Origin: Paenalcaligenes sp052103955
GTDB lineage: Bacteria > Pseudomonadota > Gammaproteobacteria > Burkholderiales > Burkholderiaceae_B
Length of the DNA: 64,000 nucleotides
Assembly: GCA_052103955.1 (NCBI GenBank)
Contig: JBQELO010000018.1
Span: 9,231 to 73,230 of the forward strand
Direction: 5' to 3'
Shown: one piece after another, positions 45,281 to 53,642 of the stretch
Position numbering within the stretch: the first letter of the stretch is position 1
How the letters are laid out: each line of letters starts with the position of its first letter
Program-made: the position numbers and the translations under genes
The notes under the pieces: generated by a model
Told to the model about the DNA's origin: nothing
The model's database searches: none
Seen by the model: only the letters and a program-made list of their open reading frames with translations

Positions 45281-45745
45281 ATGAGCCATGTCTATTTTGC
45301 CAATGTTCACTGGCAGCGCCAGAGTGATGAAGTATTTTCCGATAACCGGTACAGCCGTTTGCACCACTGGACTTTTGATGAGGGCGTCAGTATTCCCGCT
45401 TCGTCCTCTGTGCATTCCGTGCCGTTGCCGTATTCAACATTAGCAGCGGTTGACCCTGAGGAAGCATTGGTGGCCGCAGTGTCCAGTTGCCACATGTTGT
45501 GGTTCTTAGGGATCGCAGCGAAGAAAGGCTGGGTGGTAGATAGCTACGATGATGCACCGCAAGGCAGCATGGGTAAAAACAGCCACGGCAAAATGGCGAT
45601 TACGGCGATTGTGCTGAAACCCAAAATTGTGTTTTCGGGTGATTATGAGCCTACGCCTGCAGAGATAGAAAAAACGCATCATCAAGCACACGAAAACTGC
45701 TATATCGCTCACTCTATTGTGGCTACGGTAACCGTAGAAAGTTGA
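45281..45745 (+). CDS. OsmC/Ohr family protein
   Basis: A 154-residue protein of the OsmC fold: YSTLAAVDPEEALVAAVSSCHMLWFLGIAAKKGWVV carries one of the two family cysteines (SSCHM), and ENCYIAHSI carries the second (C...C thiol peroxidase pair). The ATG at 45281 matches the family start better than an upstream codon at 45260. Such proteins reduce organic hydroperoxides. It comes after the arsenic operon and 22 bp before the DTW gene, but no regulator of the OhrR type is present. Confidence 0.9.
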   Translation: MSHVYFANVHWQRQSDEVFSDNRYSRLHHWTFDEGVSIPASSSVHSVPLPYSTLAAVDPEEALVAAVSSCHMLWFLGIAAKKGWVVDSYDDAPQGSMGKNSHGKMAITAIVLKPKIVFSGDYEPTPAEIEKTHHQAHENCYIAHSIVATVTVES

Positions 45746-45767
45746 AAGCGCGGTATAGTTTCACGCT

Positions 45768-46385
45768 ATGTCTGAATCAGCGAAGCCCACTCGTCCTACG
45801 TGCGTGCGTTGCACGCGCCCGTTGTCTCATTGTTTGTGCGCACACATAAGCGTCGTACCTAATCGTACGCGAGTGCTGATACTGCAGCATCCAGATGAAC
45901 AAAAGCACCCCTTAAACACCGCTCGTTTAGCGGTGTTGGGTTTGCAGCATGCAGAGCTATGGGTAGGGGAGCACTTTACTCAGCTTGAAGAAACGTTGTC
46001 GACGGTGGAGTCGGCATGCTTGTTGTTTCCAGCCCAAGAGGGCTGTGCAGTACAGCCGTTAGCGGCTATAGGGCCTGAGCAGTCATCGCTGTTGATTGTG
46101 CCGGATGGCACGTGGCGCAATGCACGTCAAATCATTAGGTCTAACCCCGTGTTAAGTGGCTTACCTCATCTGAGCTTACCCTTGGGTGAGCCTTCTTTGT
46201 ACCGTGTACGTAAGGCGAGCGAACCGGCTGCGGTAGCAACTATTGAAGCCATTGTGCGCACGCTAACTGTGCTAGAGCCAGAACAAGACTTTCTGCCCTT
46301 ATTAGCTCCTTTTACGGTACTGGTTGAACAGCAGATTCAAGCGATGGGTGCCGAGGTGTATGCCCGTAATTATCAGCGGGGCTAG
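45768..46385 (+). CDS. DTW-domain tRNA-uridine aminocarboxypropyltransferase (TapT-like)
   Basis: A 205-residue DTW protein. N-terminal zinc-binding cysteines CVRCTRPLSHCLC, then LILQHPDEQKHPLNTARLAVLGL and the catalytic motif VPDGTWRNARQII (the DTW signature, with Gly-Thr-Trp), and LYRVRKASEPAAVATIEAI. Family members add the 3-amino-3-carboxypropyl group to uridine in tRNA (acp3U47). A convergent hairpin separates it from the TerC gene. Confidence 0.9.
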   Translation: MSESAKPTRPTCVRCTRPLSHCLCAHISVVPNRTRVLILQHPDEQKHPLNTARLAVLGLQHAELWVGEHFTQLEETLSTVESACLLFPAQEGCAVQPLAAIGPEQSSLLIVPDGTWRNARQIIRSNPVLSGLPHLSLPLGEPSLYRVRKASEPAAVATIEAIVRTLTVLEPEQDFLPLLAPFTVLVEQQIQAMGAEVYARNYQRG

Positions 46386-46391
46386 CTGTAC

Positions 46392-46424
46392 CGTCATCAT
46401 GGCCCGTACTGAGCCATGATGACG
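46392..46424. terminator. Strong hairpin between convergent genes
   Basis: Perfect 12-bp stem CGTCATCATGGC / GCCATGATGACG with a 9-nt loop, centred between the stop codons of the DTW gene and the TerC/CBS gene. No T run on either side, so it is either a bidirectional terminator needing a factor or a 3' end-stabilising stem. Confidence 0.5.
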
Positions 46425-46433
46425 TGTTAGGGC

Positions 46434-47993
46434 TTAGGCAGTGCGGTGTTCTGCGGGGGATAGACGTGTAATGTCAACGCTAGTAATACGACGGTTAGCC
46501 ATCGCGGCAATATCAAAACGTAGATCGTCTAGCGTCATGCTGGCACCCACCTCGGGCAGTGTGCCAAACAAATCCAACAGTAACCCAGCAATAGAGGTAA
46601 AGCCTTTGCTGTGCGCCAGTAGAGCATCGCTTTCTATGACCTGAGCTAGGTAGTGCAGATCGGTGGCGCCATCTACGCGCCAGTGATCAGGTGCTATGGC
46701 TTCAATAGCAGGGTGTTCATCCTCATCGGGGAACTCACCCGCAATCGCTTCTAGAATATCGATGGGGGTTAGCAAGCCTTGAATCATTCCATACTCATCT
46801 GTGACCAGCACTAACTGCCCACGCGATTTCTTCAGTATCTCCATCGCATGTAGTACGCCGGTGGCTTCATGCACAATGATGGGTTCACGCAGGCAGGGAA
46901 GATGATGTAAATCGCTACCATCCACCATATCGGCCATGAGGTCTTTGGCGCGGGCAACGCCTAAGGTGTTGTCCAGTTGGCCTCGGCTGACGGGAAAGAA
47001 GCTATGTGGGGTTTCACGTAGAAGCTGCTGTATGACGCTAGGGTCATCGTCTAGGTTTACCCACGATATTTCGGCACGCGGGGTCATAATCGAACGTATG
47101 GATCTCGCACCTAAGGTGAGTACGCCGCTAACCATGTTGCGTTCTTCAGGGCCAAAAGCATCTTGGTTGCCATGTAGTGCATTGTGGTCGTCTGTATCGT
47201 TGTGTTCTGAGCGTTTTCTATCGCCCAGCAAGCGTAATACCGCGTCGGCTGTACGGTCACGCAATGGCAACCGTGCTTCATTTTTAAGTGAACTTCGGCG
47301 GGCCAATTGATTGAAGAACTCAATCACAATAGAAAAACCAATGGCAGCGTATAAGTAACCTTTAGGAATCTTAAAGCCCAAGCCTTCGGCTGTTAACGTT
47401 AAACCTATCATTAATAAGAAGCTTAAACACAGCACCACCACGGTTGGGTGGGCGCTAACAAAGCGGGTTAGTGGCTTAGACGCCCACATCATCATGGCCA
47501 TAGAAATCACTACCGCCGCCATCATGACGGGCAGTTCATCCACCATACCAATAGCGGTAATGACTGCGTCTAACGAGAAGACGGCATCCAGCACAATAAT
47601 CTGCGCTACCACTACCGCGAAACTGGCGTAGATTTTAGAGCTGCTTTGTTGATGGGGTGTACCTTCCAAACGTTCATGTAGTTCAGAGGTGGCTTTAAGC
47701 AAGAGGAATAGCCCGCCTAAAAGCAAAATTAAATCGCGCCCTGAAAAGGAGAACGACGCGATAGAAAACAAGGGTGTGGTTAAGGTGACTAACCACGACA
47801 CAATGGTGAGCAGGCCTAAGCGCATCACTAAGGCGAGAGACAAGCCAATTAAGCGGGCTCTATCGCGTTGATGCGGTGGGAGCTTATCCGCCAAAATGGC
47901 GATAAAAATCAGATTATCTATACCCAGTACAATTTCCAGTACGACCAGAGTCAGCAGACCCACCCATATATTGGGGTCTAAAAGCCATTCCAT
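46434..47993 (-). CDS. TerC-family membrane protein with CBS pair and transporter-associated domain
   Basis: A 519-residue protein. N-terminal TerC-type membrane domain (about 1-240; VVLEIVLGIDNLIFIAILADKLPPHQRDRARLIGLSLAL has the conserved acidic metal-site residues, repeated in VVAQIIVLDAVFSLDAVITAIGM). Next a pair of CBS domains (about 300-425; VMTPRAEISWV-like SIMTPRAEISWVNLDD and LVLVTDEYGMIQGLLT) and the C-terminal CorC/HlyC domain. The layout is that of YoaE/YegH-type proteins. TerC relatives export manganese or insert exported metalloproteins; the role here is unknown. No Mn riboswitch is seen upstream. Confidence 0.92.
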   Translation of the reverse strand: MEWLLDPNIWVGLLTLVVLEIVLGIDNLIFIAILADKLPPHQRDRARLIGLSLALVMRLGLLTIVSWLVTLTTPLFSIASFSFSGRDLILLLGGLFLLLKATSELHERLEGTPHQQSSSKIYASFAVVVAQIIVLDAVFSLDAVITAIGMVDELPVMMAAVVISMAMMMWASKPLTRFVSAHPTVVVLCLSFLLMIGLTLTAEGLGFKIPKGYLYAAIGFSIVIEFFNQLARRSSLKNEARLPLRDRTADAVLRLLGDRKRSEHNDTDDHNALHGNQDAFGPEERNMVSGVLTLGARSIRSIMTPRAEISWVNLDDDPSVIQQLLRETPHSFFPVSRGQLDNTLGVARAKDLMADMVDGSDLHHLPCLREPIIVHEATGVLHAMEILKKSRGQLVLVTDEYGMIQGLLTPIDILEAIAGEFPDEDEHPAIEAIAPDHWRVDGATDLHYLAQVIESDALLAHSKGFTSIAGLLLDLFGTLPEVGASMTLDDLRFDIAAMANRRITSVDITRLSPAEHRTA

Positions 47994-48095
47994 ATAAAGC
48001 CTACAAAAGTAAGTAAAACCACAGGTGGCACATCACAAACTAAGGTGATGCGCAGAGTTATGCGCGCACAGGGCGTAGGTGTGCGAGGCAGACGC

Positions 48096-48428
48096 TTAGA
48101 TGCGTGGTGGTTTTCGTCGTGGGGGGTAGGCCAATAGATGTGTGGTAGCGCTGTAGCCGTACCATTCTTGGCATAGTAAGGGCTGTGGCAGAGAAAGCTC
48201 TGCGCAGTTTACCGAGTCGCTAATGTCTGCATGTACGGCTTGCTGAGAGGCAGGCTTGTCCAGAAAGAACGCGGTGCGTTTTAGTATGGGGCTGTCATTC
48301 GATGTGGCGGTATCAGCGGCCTCGGGAGTTGAGGCCGTGTGGGGCACAGTAGGTATGTCGGCTAGCGACTCTGCCAAAACCTGAATAGGTAGAATGAACA
48401 GTAAAAAGATGACGATAAATCGTCGCAT
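48096..48428 (-). CDS. Hypothetical secreted protein
   Basis: A 110-residue protein with a good signal peptide (MRRFIVIFLLFILPIQVLA, cleavage VLA-ES). The mature part is Ser/Thr/Ala/Pro-rich and ends with a basic tail (YPPRRKPPRI); two cysteines (NCAEL and LLCQE) may form a disulfide. I recognise no family. It lies 55 bp after the YqaA-type gene and 102 bp before the TerC-type gene on the same strand. Confidence 0.6.
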   Translation of the reverse strand: MRRFIVIFLLFILPIQVLAESLADIPTVPHTASTPEAADTATSNDSPILKRTAFFLDKPASQQAVHADISDSVNCAELSLPQPLLCQEWYGYSATTHLLAYPPRRKPPRI

Positions 48429-48483
48429 ACCAGAAGAAAGAAGTTAGAACCCGTTCAGTATAACGTAAGCTTTGGTGATTTCA

Positions 48484-49065
48484 CTAGGAAAACGCTAACC
48501 ACAAGCCAGCAAGTACAACGATCACAACGGTTGCCCAGCCTAGGCGGTCTACGTAACGGTGCAATAAGCCTTCCATACGCGGGCCACCCCAAGCCAGTAA
48601 GCCTGCCACCAAGAAAAAACGCATTCCGCGGCCTATCAGCGACGCCAGTATAAATGGAGCAAACGACATTGCCATGGCACCACCAGCGATGGTGAATACT
48701 TTAAAGGGGATAGGAGAAAACCCCGCTACAAAAATAGCCCAGAAGCCATAGTCTTTAAACCAGGCAATGGCCGTTTGGTAGGCAGGCCAATAACTGCTAC
48801 TTTCTAGCCAAGTTTGTATGGAGCTAAAGGCGTAGTAGCCAATTAAATAACCCAGTATGCCGCCTATTACCGAGGCTAGCGTGGTAAGTAACGCAAACCA
48901 CCAGGCACGTTTGGGTGTGGCCATGCACATGGGGGCGAGCATCACATCGGGCGGAACGGGAAAAAAAATAGACTCAAAGAAACTGAGGGTGCCAAGAATA
49001 AAAGGCGCTTTGGGGTCACGAGACCACGTCATGGCGCGAGCATACAACGGTGAAAAAATCTTCAT
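48484..49065 (-). CDS. YqaA-type DedA/SNARE-associated membrane protein
   Basis: A 193-residue membrane protein. Hallmarks of the VTT/SNARE-assoc domain: LGTLSFFESIFFPVPPDVMLAPMCM, the G-rich IGGILGYLIGYYAF, FVAGFSPIPFKVFTIAGGAMAM and GRGMRFFLVAGLLAWGGP. YqaA and DedA proteins are flippase-like membrane proteins affecting envelope integrity. It lies 20 bp after the LysR gene and could share its transcript. Confidence 0.92.
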   Translation of the reverse strand: MKIFSPLYARAMTWSRDPKAPFILGTLSFFESIFFPVPPDVMLAPMCMATPKRAWWFALLTTLASVIGGILGYLIGYYAFSSIQTWLESSSYWPAYQTAIAWFKDYGFWAIFVAGFSPIPFKVFTIAGGAMAMSFAPFILASLIGRGMRFFLVAGLLAWGGPRMEGLLHRYVDRLGWATVVIVVLAGLWLAFS

Positions 49066-49085
49066 ATAAGAAGGCAGGGACGCAG

Positions 49086-50024
49086 TCAGTAGGTTAAAAA
49101 GTGAGCTAGCTCACGTGGGCACATAGGTATGTCCGGATTGTGCTGTATAAGTTCCAACGACCACTCTACAAAACAACGTACCCGCTTCGATAAATGCTTA
49201 TTACTGGGGTACAGAATATGAATAGGCCTAGCGCTAAAGTGCCAGTTAGGGAGTACCGGTACTAACAGCCCTGCTTGTACAAAACTTTTTACTGCAAAGG
49301 GTGACCCCGGGCAGATCCCCGCACCGGCTATGCATGAGGTTATCGCGATATCGGGATCATCGAATTGCATGCCGTCGTGATGTGGTACTTCAAACTCCTG
49401 TTTGCCCGAGTATAAATGCCAGGCCAAAGGCTGACGTTGGCCTGCAAACCAGGAAAGGCGGCTATGGGTAGACAGCTCGCGTGGGTGCTGTGGTGTACCT
49501 GCGCTTTGTAAGTAGGAGGGCGCTGCATACAAGCCAAATTGCACATCGGCCACGTGTCTGGCGATGTGGCTGGAGTCCTCTAATGGGCCGCCCCTAAAGG
49601 CACAATCTATACCGTCTTCTAGTAGATGGCTCACTCTATCGCTTGCACCCAGTTGTAAGGTGATGTCGGGGTAGTGTTGTTGAAACTCATGCAGATGTGG
49701 GGCCAAAATCCAGCGCGCTACTGAGACTAAGGCTTCTACGCGCAATTTGCCCTTGGGCTCAGACGTAGCACCTTTTAATGTGCTTTCTAGCTCGTCTATA
49801 TCATGCAGAATCGCTTGGCATTTGGCGTAATAGGCTTTGCCATCTTCGGTCAGGGTGAGAGAGCGGGTGGTACGGTGCAGCAGCCTGACATCCAGATAGC
49901 GCTCTAAGTCAGAAACACGTTGCGACACGCGAGCTTTAGGCAGCGCGAGTAGCTCAGCCGCTTTGGTAAAACTGCCGGTTTCTACAACCTGGGCAAACGC
50001 CTGCATGGCAGCCAGTTTATCCAT
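49086..50024 (-). CDS. LysR-family transcriptional regulator
   Basis: A 312-residue LTTR. N-terminal winged HTH: MDKLAAMQAFAQVVETGSFTKAAELLALPKARVSQRVSDLERYLDVRLLHRTTRSLTLTEDG (about 1-60), followed by the two-lobe inducer domain. It belongs to the large AaeR/CrgA-like group. The divergent operon 50263-51871 is its probable target, and two sites of the form ATTRTT-N11-AACAAT lie between them. Inducer unknown. Confidence 0.95.
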   Translation of the reverse strand: MDKLAAMQAFAQVVETGSFTKAAELLALPKARVSQRVSDLERYLDVRLLHRTTRSLTLTEDGKAYYAKCQAILHDIDELESTLKGATSEPKGKLRVEALVSVARWILAPHLHEFQQHYPDITLQLGASDRVSHLLEDGIDCAFRGGPLEDSSHIARHVADVQFGLYAAPSYLQSAGTPQHPRELSTHSRLSWFAGQRQPLAWHLYSGKQEFEVPHHDGMQFDDPDIAITSCIAGAGICPGSPFAVKSFVQAGLLVPVLPNWHFSARPIHILYPSNKHLSKRVRCFVEWSLELIQHNPDIPMCPRELAHFLTY

Positions 50025-50029
50025 AAAAC

Positions 50030-50182
50030 ATTATTAATGAATAGTGAACAATGATGGTATTTTCTACATACTATACCTGTGTTTTGAGTGTAGGGAATTG
50101 ACAGGTAAAGAGTTGTAAGCATCTGATGGCATTGTTATTGACGATATGCTTGATATTTAATTGTTCAGTATTCTTTAACAAT
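50030..50182. promoter_or_regulatory. Two LysR-type boxes (ATTRTT-N11-AACAAT)
   Basis: ATTATT (50030-50035) N11 AACAAT (50047-50052), and ATTGTT (50160-50165) N11 AACAAT (50177-50182). Both have the T-N11-A geometry of LTTR boxes with identical right arms. The first is 6 bp upstream of the LysR start codon (autoregulation); the second is 80 bp before the DsbA-family start (activation). Binding is inferred. Confidence 0.65.
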
Positions 50183-50262
50183 GAAATCAAAATTCTCCTC
50201 TTACTGCTTCAGGGCTTGATGTGTAGACTTCTACCTACTTACTGTGGAAGGAGCCTGCGCAA

Positions 50263-50988
50263 ATGATGAATTGTGATCCAGTAACCGGTGCGTGCGTAGT
50301 GCCGGAACTAAACACCGCCACCAACACAAAGCCAGAGCTGTTGCGTCAGGATTTGGCCGTGCATTACGTGGGTGATCCCATGTGCTCGTGGTGTTGGGGG
50401 ATTTCGCCTACGGTGAAACGCCTAGCCGCTTTTTGTGCTGATGAAGGCATCGCATTCTCGCTCACAATGGGCGGGCTACGTGCTGGCGGGGGCGACCCAT
50501 GGAGCCCACAGTTTAAAGATTTCTTGCGTAACGAATGGCAGCACATCGCTCAAGTAACCGGTCAACCCTTTGGGTTTACGTTGCTGGATGCAGCTTATTT
50601 TAATTACGACACCGAGCCAGCATGTAGAGCAGTCGCCACCGTAAAACTGCTACAAGCCAAGCATTCCTTACCGGAGTCTGTGGTGCTAACATTTTTTTCT
50701 GCCGTTCAACAGAAATTTTATGTAGAAGGGCAAGACACCACCAACGTGGACTTCTATGCCGACCTTTGTACCGTAGTAGGTTTGAATGTGGCCGAGTTTA
50801 CGGCTTTGTTTGACTCACCAGAAGCTAAGCAGGCAGTACATCAAGAATTTGTACGTTGCCGACAATGGGGGGTACGTTCCTTTCCTACTATTTTGTTGGA
50901 ACGTAACGGGGACGTCTCGCCCTTGGCTGTAGGTATGGTCCACACAGACCAATTGCTCGCCACACTGAAACATGAAATAGAAGCCTAA
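50263..50988 (+). CDS. DsbA-family (FrnE-like) thioredoxin-fold oxidoreductase
   Basis: A 241-residue cytoplasmic protein with the active-site motif DPMCSWCWGISP (CxxC) and a thioredoxin fold with an alpha-helical insertion; late segment VRSFPTILLERNG contains the cis-Pro loop. An additional cysteine pair lies at the N-terminus (NCDPVTGACV). FrnE-like and 2-hydroxychromene-isomerase-like proteins belong here. GGAAGGAG precedes the ATG. It heads the three-gene group divergent from the LysR regulator. The substrate is unknown. Confidence 0.88.
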   Translation: MMNCDPVTGACVVPELNTATNTKPELLRQDLAVHYVGDPMCSWCWGISPTVKRLAAFCADEGIAFSLTMGGLRAGGGDPWSPQFKDFLRNEWQHIAQVTGQPFGFTLLDAAYFNYDTEPACRAVATVKLLQAKHSLPESVVLTFFSAVQQKFYVEGQDTTNVDFYADLCTVVGLNVAEFTALFDSPEAKQAVHQEFVRCRQWGVRSFPTILLERNGDVSPLAVGMVHTDQLLATLKHEIEA

Positions 50989-50998
50989 GGAGCACTTA

Positions 50999-51301
50999 AT
51001 GCATTACATCCTTCAAGTTGATTTTCCGTATAACGGTCCATGGGGCGCAGAGATGGTGCCTGCGATGGAAGGCTTGGCACAGTCCATTGCTCAAGAGTCG
51101 GGTTTGATCTGGAAAATTTGGACAGAAAACGAAGCGGGTAACGAAGCAGGGGGCATATACCTGTTTGCTGATCGTGCCAATGCAGAGCGCTATGTAGCAC
51201 TGCACTCTGAGCGCTTAAAACAGGCGGGTATTTCTCGGGTGAATGCCAAAATTTTTGCGGTGAATGAGGCGCTTTCCAAAATAGATGGATGGAGCCTCTA
51301 A
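50999..51301 (+). CDS. YdhR-type small monooxygenase-fold protein
   Basis: A 100-residue protein of the dimeric alpha/beta-barrel YdhR family: MHYILQVDFPYNGPWG, GLIWKIWTENEAGNEAGGIYLFADRANAERYV, HSERLKQAGISRVNAKIFAVNE. Such proteins resemble ActVA-Orf6 monooxygenases but lack proven activity. Start codon 10 bp after the DsbA-family stop with AAGGAG upstream. Part of the LysR-linked operon. Confidence 0.88.
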   Translation: MHYILQVDFPYNGPWGAEMVPAMEGLAQSIAQESGLIWKIWTENEAGNEAGGIYLFADRANAERYVALHSERLKQAGISRVNAKIFAVNEALSKIDGWSL

Positions 51302-51343
51302 GCCCAGTACCTTATTAGGTCAACAAATTATAGGGAGTACAGA

Positions 51344-51871
51344 ATGCAGGATAGTCATGAGCGTTATGGTGTGGTTTCTAGGGTGTTGCACTGGGGGATG
51401 GCTGCCATCTTCCTATGGCAGTTCTTGGGCATGGTGCTACTGACTATTCTGGGCGAAACACCGCTTACGTATTTTTTCCTAGGCACGCACGGCCCATTGG
51501 GGGCGGTGTTGTTTGTATTAATTGCTATACGTTTAGGGTGGTATGGCCGTAACGCGAGTAACCGCCCAGAACAAGACGCATCCTGTAGTGGGAAATTAGC
51601 AGGCATGGGGCACAAACTGCTGTATGCGTTAATGATAATTGTGCCGCTGTTGGCCTTGCTGCGTAGTTATGGCTCTGGCCGTGCGTTTGCACCGTTTGGG
51701 ATTCCACTTTGGGGCGCGAGCGAACAGAAAATTGACTGGATGATTGCAGTGGGTAATGCGGCGCATGGCATTTTAGCGTGGGTGTTGCTGGCAATGATTG
51801 CAGGCCATGTAGGCTTTGCGCTTTGGCACAGAATGGTGAAGCGTGATCAGGTCTGGAGCCGGATGGTGTAG
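51344..51871 (+). CDS. Cytochrome b561 family protein (CybB-like)
   Basis: A 175-residue, four-helix membrane cytochrome: RYGVVSRVLHWGMAAIFLWQFLGMVLL (heme-ligand His), THGPLGAVLFVLIAIRLGWY (His), GHKLLYALMIIVPLLALLRSYGSG (His) and AAHGILAWVLLAMIAGHVGFALWHRMVKRD (His). The conserved histidines bind two b hemes. It transfers electrons from quinol to an acceptor, possibly linked to the FrnE-like oxidoreductase. A terminator follows. Confidence 0.93.
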   Translation: MQDSHERYGVVSRVLHWGMAAIFLWQFLGMVLLTILGETPLTYFFLGTHGPLGAVLFVLIAIRLGWYGRNASNRPEQDASCSGKLAGMGHKLLYALMIIVPLLALLRSYGSGRAFAPFGIPLWGASEQKIDWMIAVGNAAHGILAWVLLAMIAGHVGFALWHRMVKRDQVWSRMV

Positions 51872-51912
51872 ATAGGCATGTAGCTGTTAATTACATAGTT
51901 TGAGGGTCTTGT

Positions 51913-51945
51913 AACCTCCAGAGGCAATGCTTCTGGAGGTTTTTT
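51913..51945 (+). terminator. Intrinsic terminator of the cytochrome b561 operon
   Basis: Stem AACCTCCAGA / TCTGGAGGTT with a 9-nt loop and a following T run, 42 nt after the stop codon. Confidence 0.92.
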
Positions 51946-52104
51946 ATATGCAAATTGTTGTTAAGAGTTTTTCTGATAATGATGCAATGGTGGGTTTGCT
52001 AATCCTAGAATGAAGGGATGTACCTTACACGTTATAAACTATGTTTTATAGGCCTCTTTATGTACCTAATGGTTTCGGTTGTTTAGATATCGATTGTTAG
52101 CATT

Positions 52105-52545
52105 TCATTTCATTGAGAGAAGCTCTATGAGGTTCTTTAGTGTTGCATCATCCATATAGTCGTTTTGGCGTAAGTAAAACTCATAAATAAGCCTAATGGC
52201 ATGGGCCTCTGCCTCGGGCTGAAGGCTTAAGTCTTCCTGTAGAAAAAAACGTTTGGATTTAGCGATGATTTTTTCAAGCGAATCTAAGTCAACTAACATA
52301 GGTGGTGGATAAATAGGGTTACGCAGATAGGGGTTTCCTTCGCCTGAAGCCAGCCAACCTACAGACAGTTTTGTGGCTGCTGATATCTTGAGCAAGTCTG
52401 ATCGAGAAGGTTCCGCAGAACCTTCACGCCAGTTTTGAAGTACCGAAATTGGTATACCCATTTTTTCAGATAAGTTCTTGTCGTCTCCAACTTGATCAAC
52501 GGCAAGACAGATTCGATCTGAGAATTGCTTGAAATTATTTTCCAT
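52105..52545 (-). CDS. Phage-repressor-like HTH protein A
   Basis: A 146-residue protein with an N-terminal XRE/CI-type helix-turn-helix (RICLAVDQVGDDKNLSEKMGIPISVLQNWREGSAEPSRSDLLKISAATKLSVGWLASGEG) and a conserved C-terminal helical domain (LDSLEKIIAKSKRFFLQ, LQPEAEAHAIRLIYEFYLRQ) but no LexA-type peptidase domain. It is a clear paralogue of the protein at 53893-54372 (same domain order and conserved LIYEFYLRQ tail). It is divergent from the degenerate response regulator gene, and the intergenic region carries GACAAGATCTT operator sites. Probably binds them; direct evidence is absent. Confidence 0.9.
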   Translation of the reverse strand: MENNFKQFSDRICLAVDQVGDDKNLSEKMGIPISVLQNWREGSAEPSRSDLLKISAATKLSVGWLASGEGNPYLRNPIYPPPMLVDLDSLEKIIAKSKRFFLQEDLSLQPEAEAHAIRLIYEFYLRQNDYMDDATLKNLIELLSMK

Positions 52546-52634
52546 ATGGCGAGTAGGTTAATGTGCTCAACTGCGAGTAGCAGAGGTTTCCCTAGGCTGT
52601 TGTCAAACAAAGTCTTGCGAAATTAGTGCATTAA

Positions 52635-52698
52635 CTTGTCACTATGGATTTTATTTGACAAGATAAGGCTTGAAATCGACAAGATCTTACCGTATCGT
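52635..52698 (+). promoter_or_regulatory. Operator cluster and rightward promoter of the response regulator gene
   Basis: Operator half-site CTTGTC (52635-52640), partial site GACAAGATAAG (52657-52667), and near-palindrome GACAAGATCTTACC (52678-52691). The last sits inside a 17-bp spacer between -35 TTGAAA (52670-52675) and -10 TATCGT (52693-52698). The 14-mer ACAGAAAAACTAAC follows at 52708-52721, 30 nt from the operator start, exactly as in the 54.4-kb copy. Confidence 0.6.
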
Positions 52699-52868
52699 TC
52701 GATTTAAACAGAAAAACTAACTAAATACATATTTATTTACATTTTTTTTTGTTTTTTGAAAAAATATGTGGGCTTCCCATAAGAAATGGCTATTTTCGCA
52801 GACGCTACTTCAGTGGGGAAAAGTATGGGTTGGCCCGAGGTGCTGTTTTGGCTTTAGGAGAGCAAGGT

Positions 52869-53639
52869 TTGGAACCATTCGCTGCAGAGAGAATTTTTCT
52901 GTTATCAGACGATGATGTAATGATGAGAAGTCTCGCTGATGATTTAGTTTTGTGGGGACTACCAATACGTGCGGTACAGGTAGAGACAGCATCATTTCTT
53001 AAAACAATGAGCCATGAAGTAAGCGACGAAATTGTTTTGATTCAATTGCGAAGTGATACTTTATTGACAGATATTAGTAGGTTACGAGTTGACTTTCCTA
53101 CAGCAGGAATACTGGTTCTATATGCAGATCGCATTGTGACAACAGAGAAAAGTAGTTTGTTGCTACTAGCTGGTGCTGATATTTGTTTTGATGAGGGAGT
53201 CAGAGGGGTGGAGGTGCTCGCGAGTATTCAAGCATTACGTAGACGGGGTTTGGCTTTACGATCCAAATACAGCATGTTGGAGATGGGCCTTGAACTTGAA
53301 AAAAAACATGATAATGCGGCTAGAGAGCCCGAGATGATTGCTGAGCCTAGTGGTGTATTAGCGTGGGAGTTGCGTGAAGGAGGTTGGCGTTTACTTACAC
53401 CCCAACGCCAGTCTATAGCTCTGACTGGGGCTGAACGACATGTTTTGCGCACATTGTTGAAGCATAGCCCTAATCCTGTTTCCAGAGAGGAACTGTTTAG
53501 TGATCAACGAGATAGTACTCCTCCAAAACGATACATAGATGTAGTGGTGAGTCGTCTTAGACGTAAGGTTTCTCAGTTTGGAGAGCATCTACCTATACAT
53601 TCAGTCTGGGGAGTGGGCTATGCTTTTTCAGCTGACTAG
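52869..53639 (+). CDS. OmpR-type winged-helix response regulator with degenerate receiver
   Basis: A 256-residue protein if started at the TTG at 52869, which has AGGAG 8 nt upstream. The receiver-like domain keeps the N-terminal acidic cluster (IFLLSDDDVMM) but has Gln59 (EIVLIQLRSD) where the phosphoacceptor Asp should be, and lacks the usual conserved Lys. The C-terminal winged helix is intact (LTGAERHVLRTLLKHSPNPVSREELF, YIDVVVSRLRRKV, HSVWGVGYAF). It is an orphan, with no kinase nearby. It lies between two repressor-like genes, convergent with a small gene, and should act independently of phosphorylation. The frame is open upstream to 52725 but no good start occurs there. Confidence 0.83.
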   Translation: MEPFAAERIFLLSDDDVMMRSLADDLVLWGLPIRAVQVETASFLKTMSHEVSDEIVLIQLRSDTLLTDISRLRVDFPTAGILVLYADRIVTTEKSSLLLLAGADICFDEGVRGVEVLASIQALRRRGLALRSKYSMLEMGLELEKKHDNAAREPEMIAEPSGVLAWELREGGWRLLTPQRQSIALTGAERHVLRTLLKHSPNPVSREELFSDQRDSTPPKRYIDVVVSRLRRKVSQFGEHLPIHSVWGVGYAFSAD

Positions 53640-53642
53640 AGG

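Noticed and set aside
48000..48095. Possible manganese riboswitch upstream of the TerC-family gene
   Set aside because: No conserved yybP-ykoY loop sequences or terminator-like structure seen in the short intergenic stretch.
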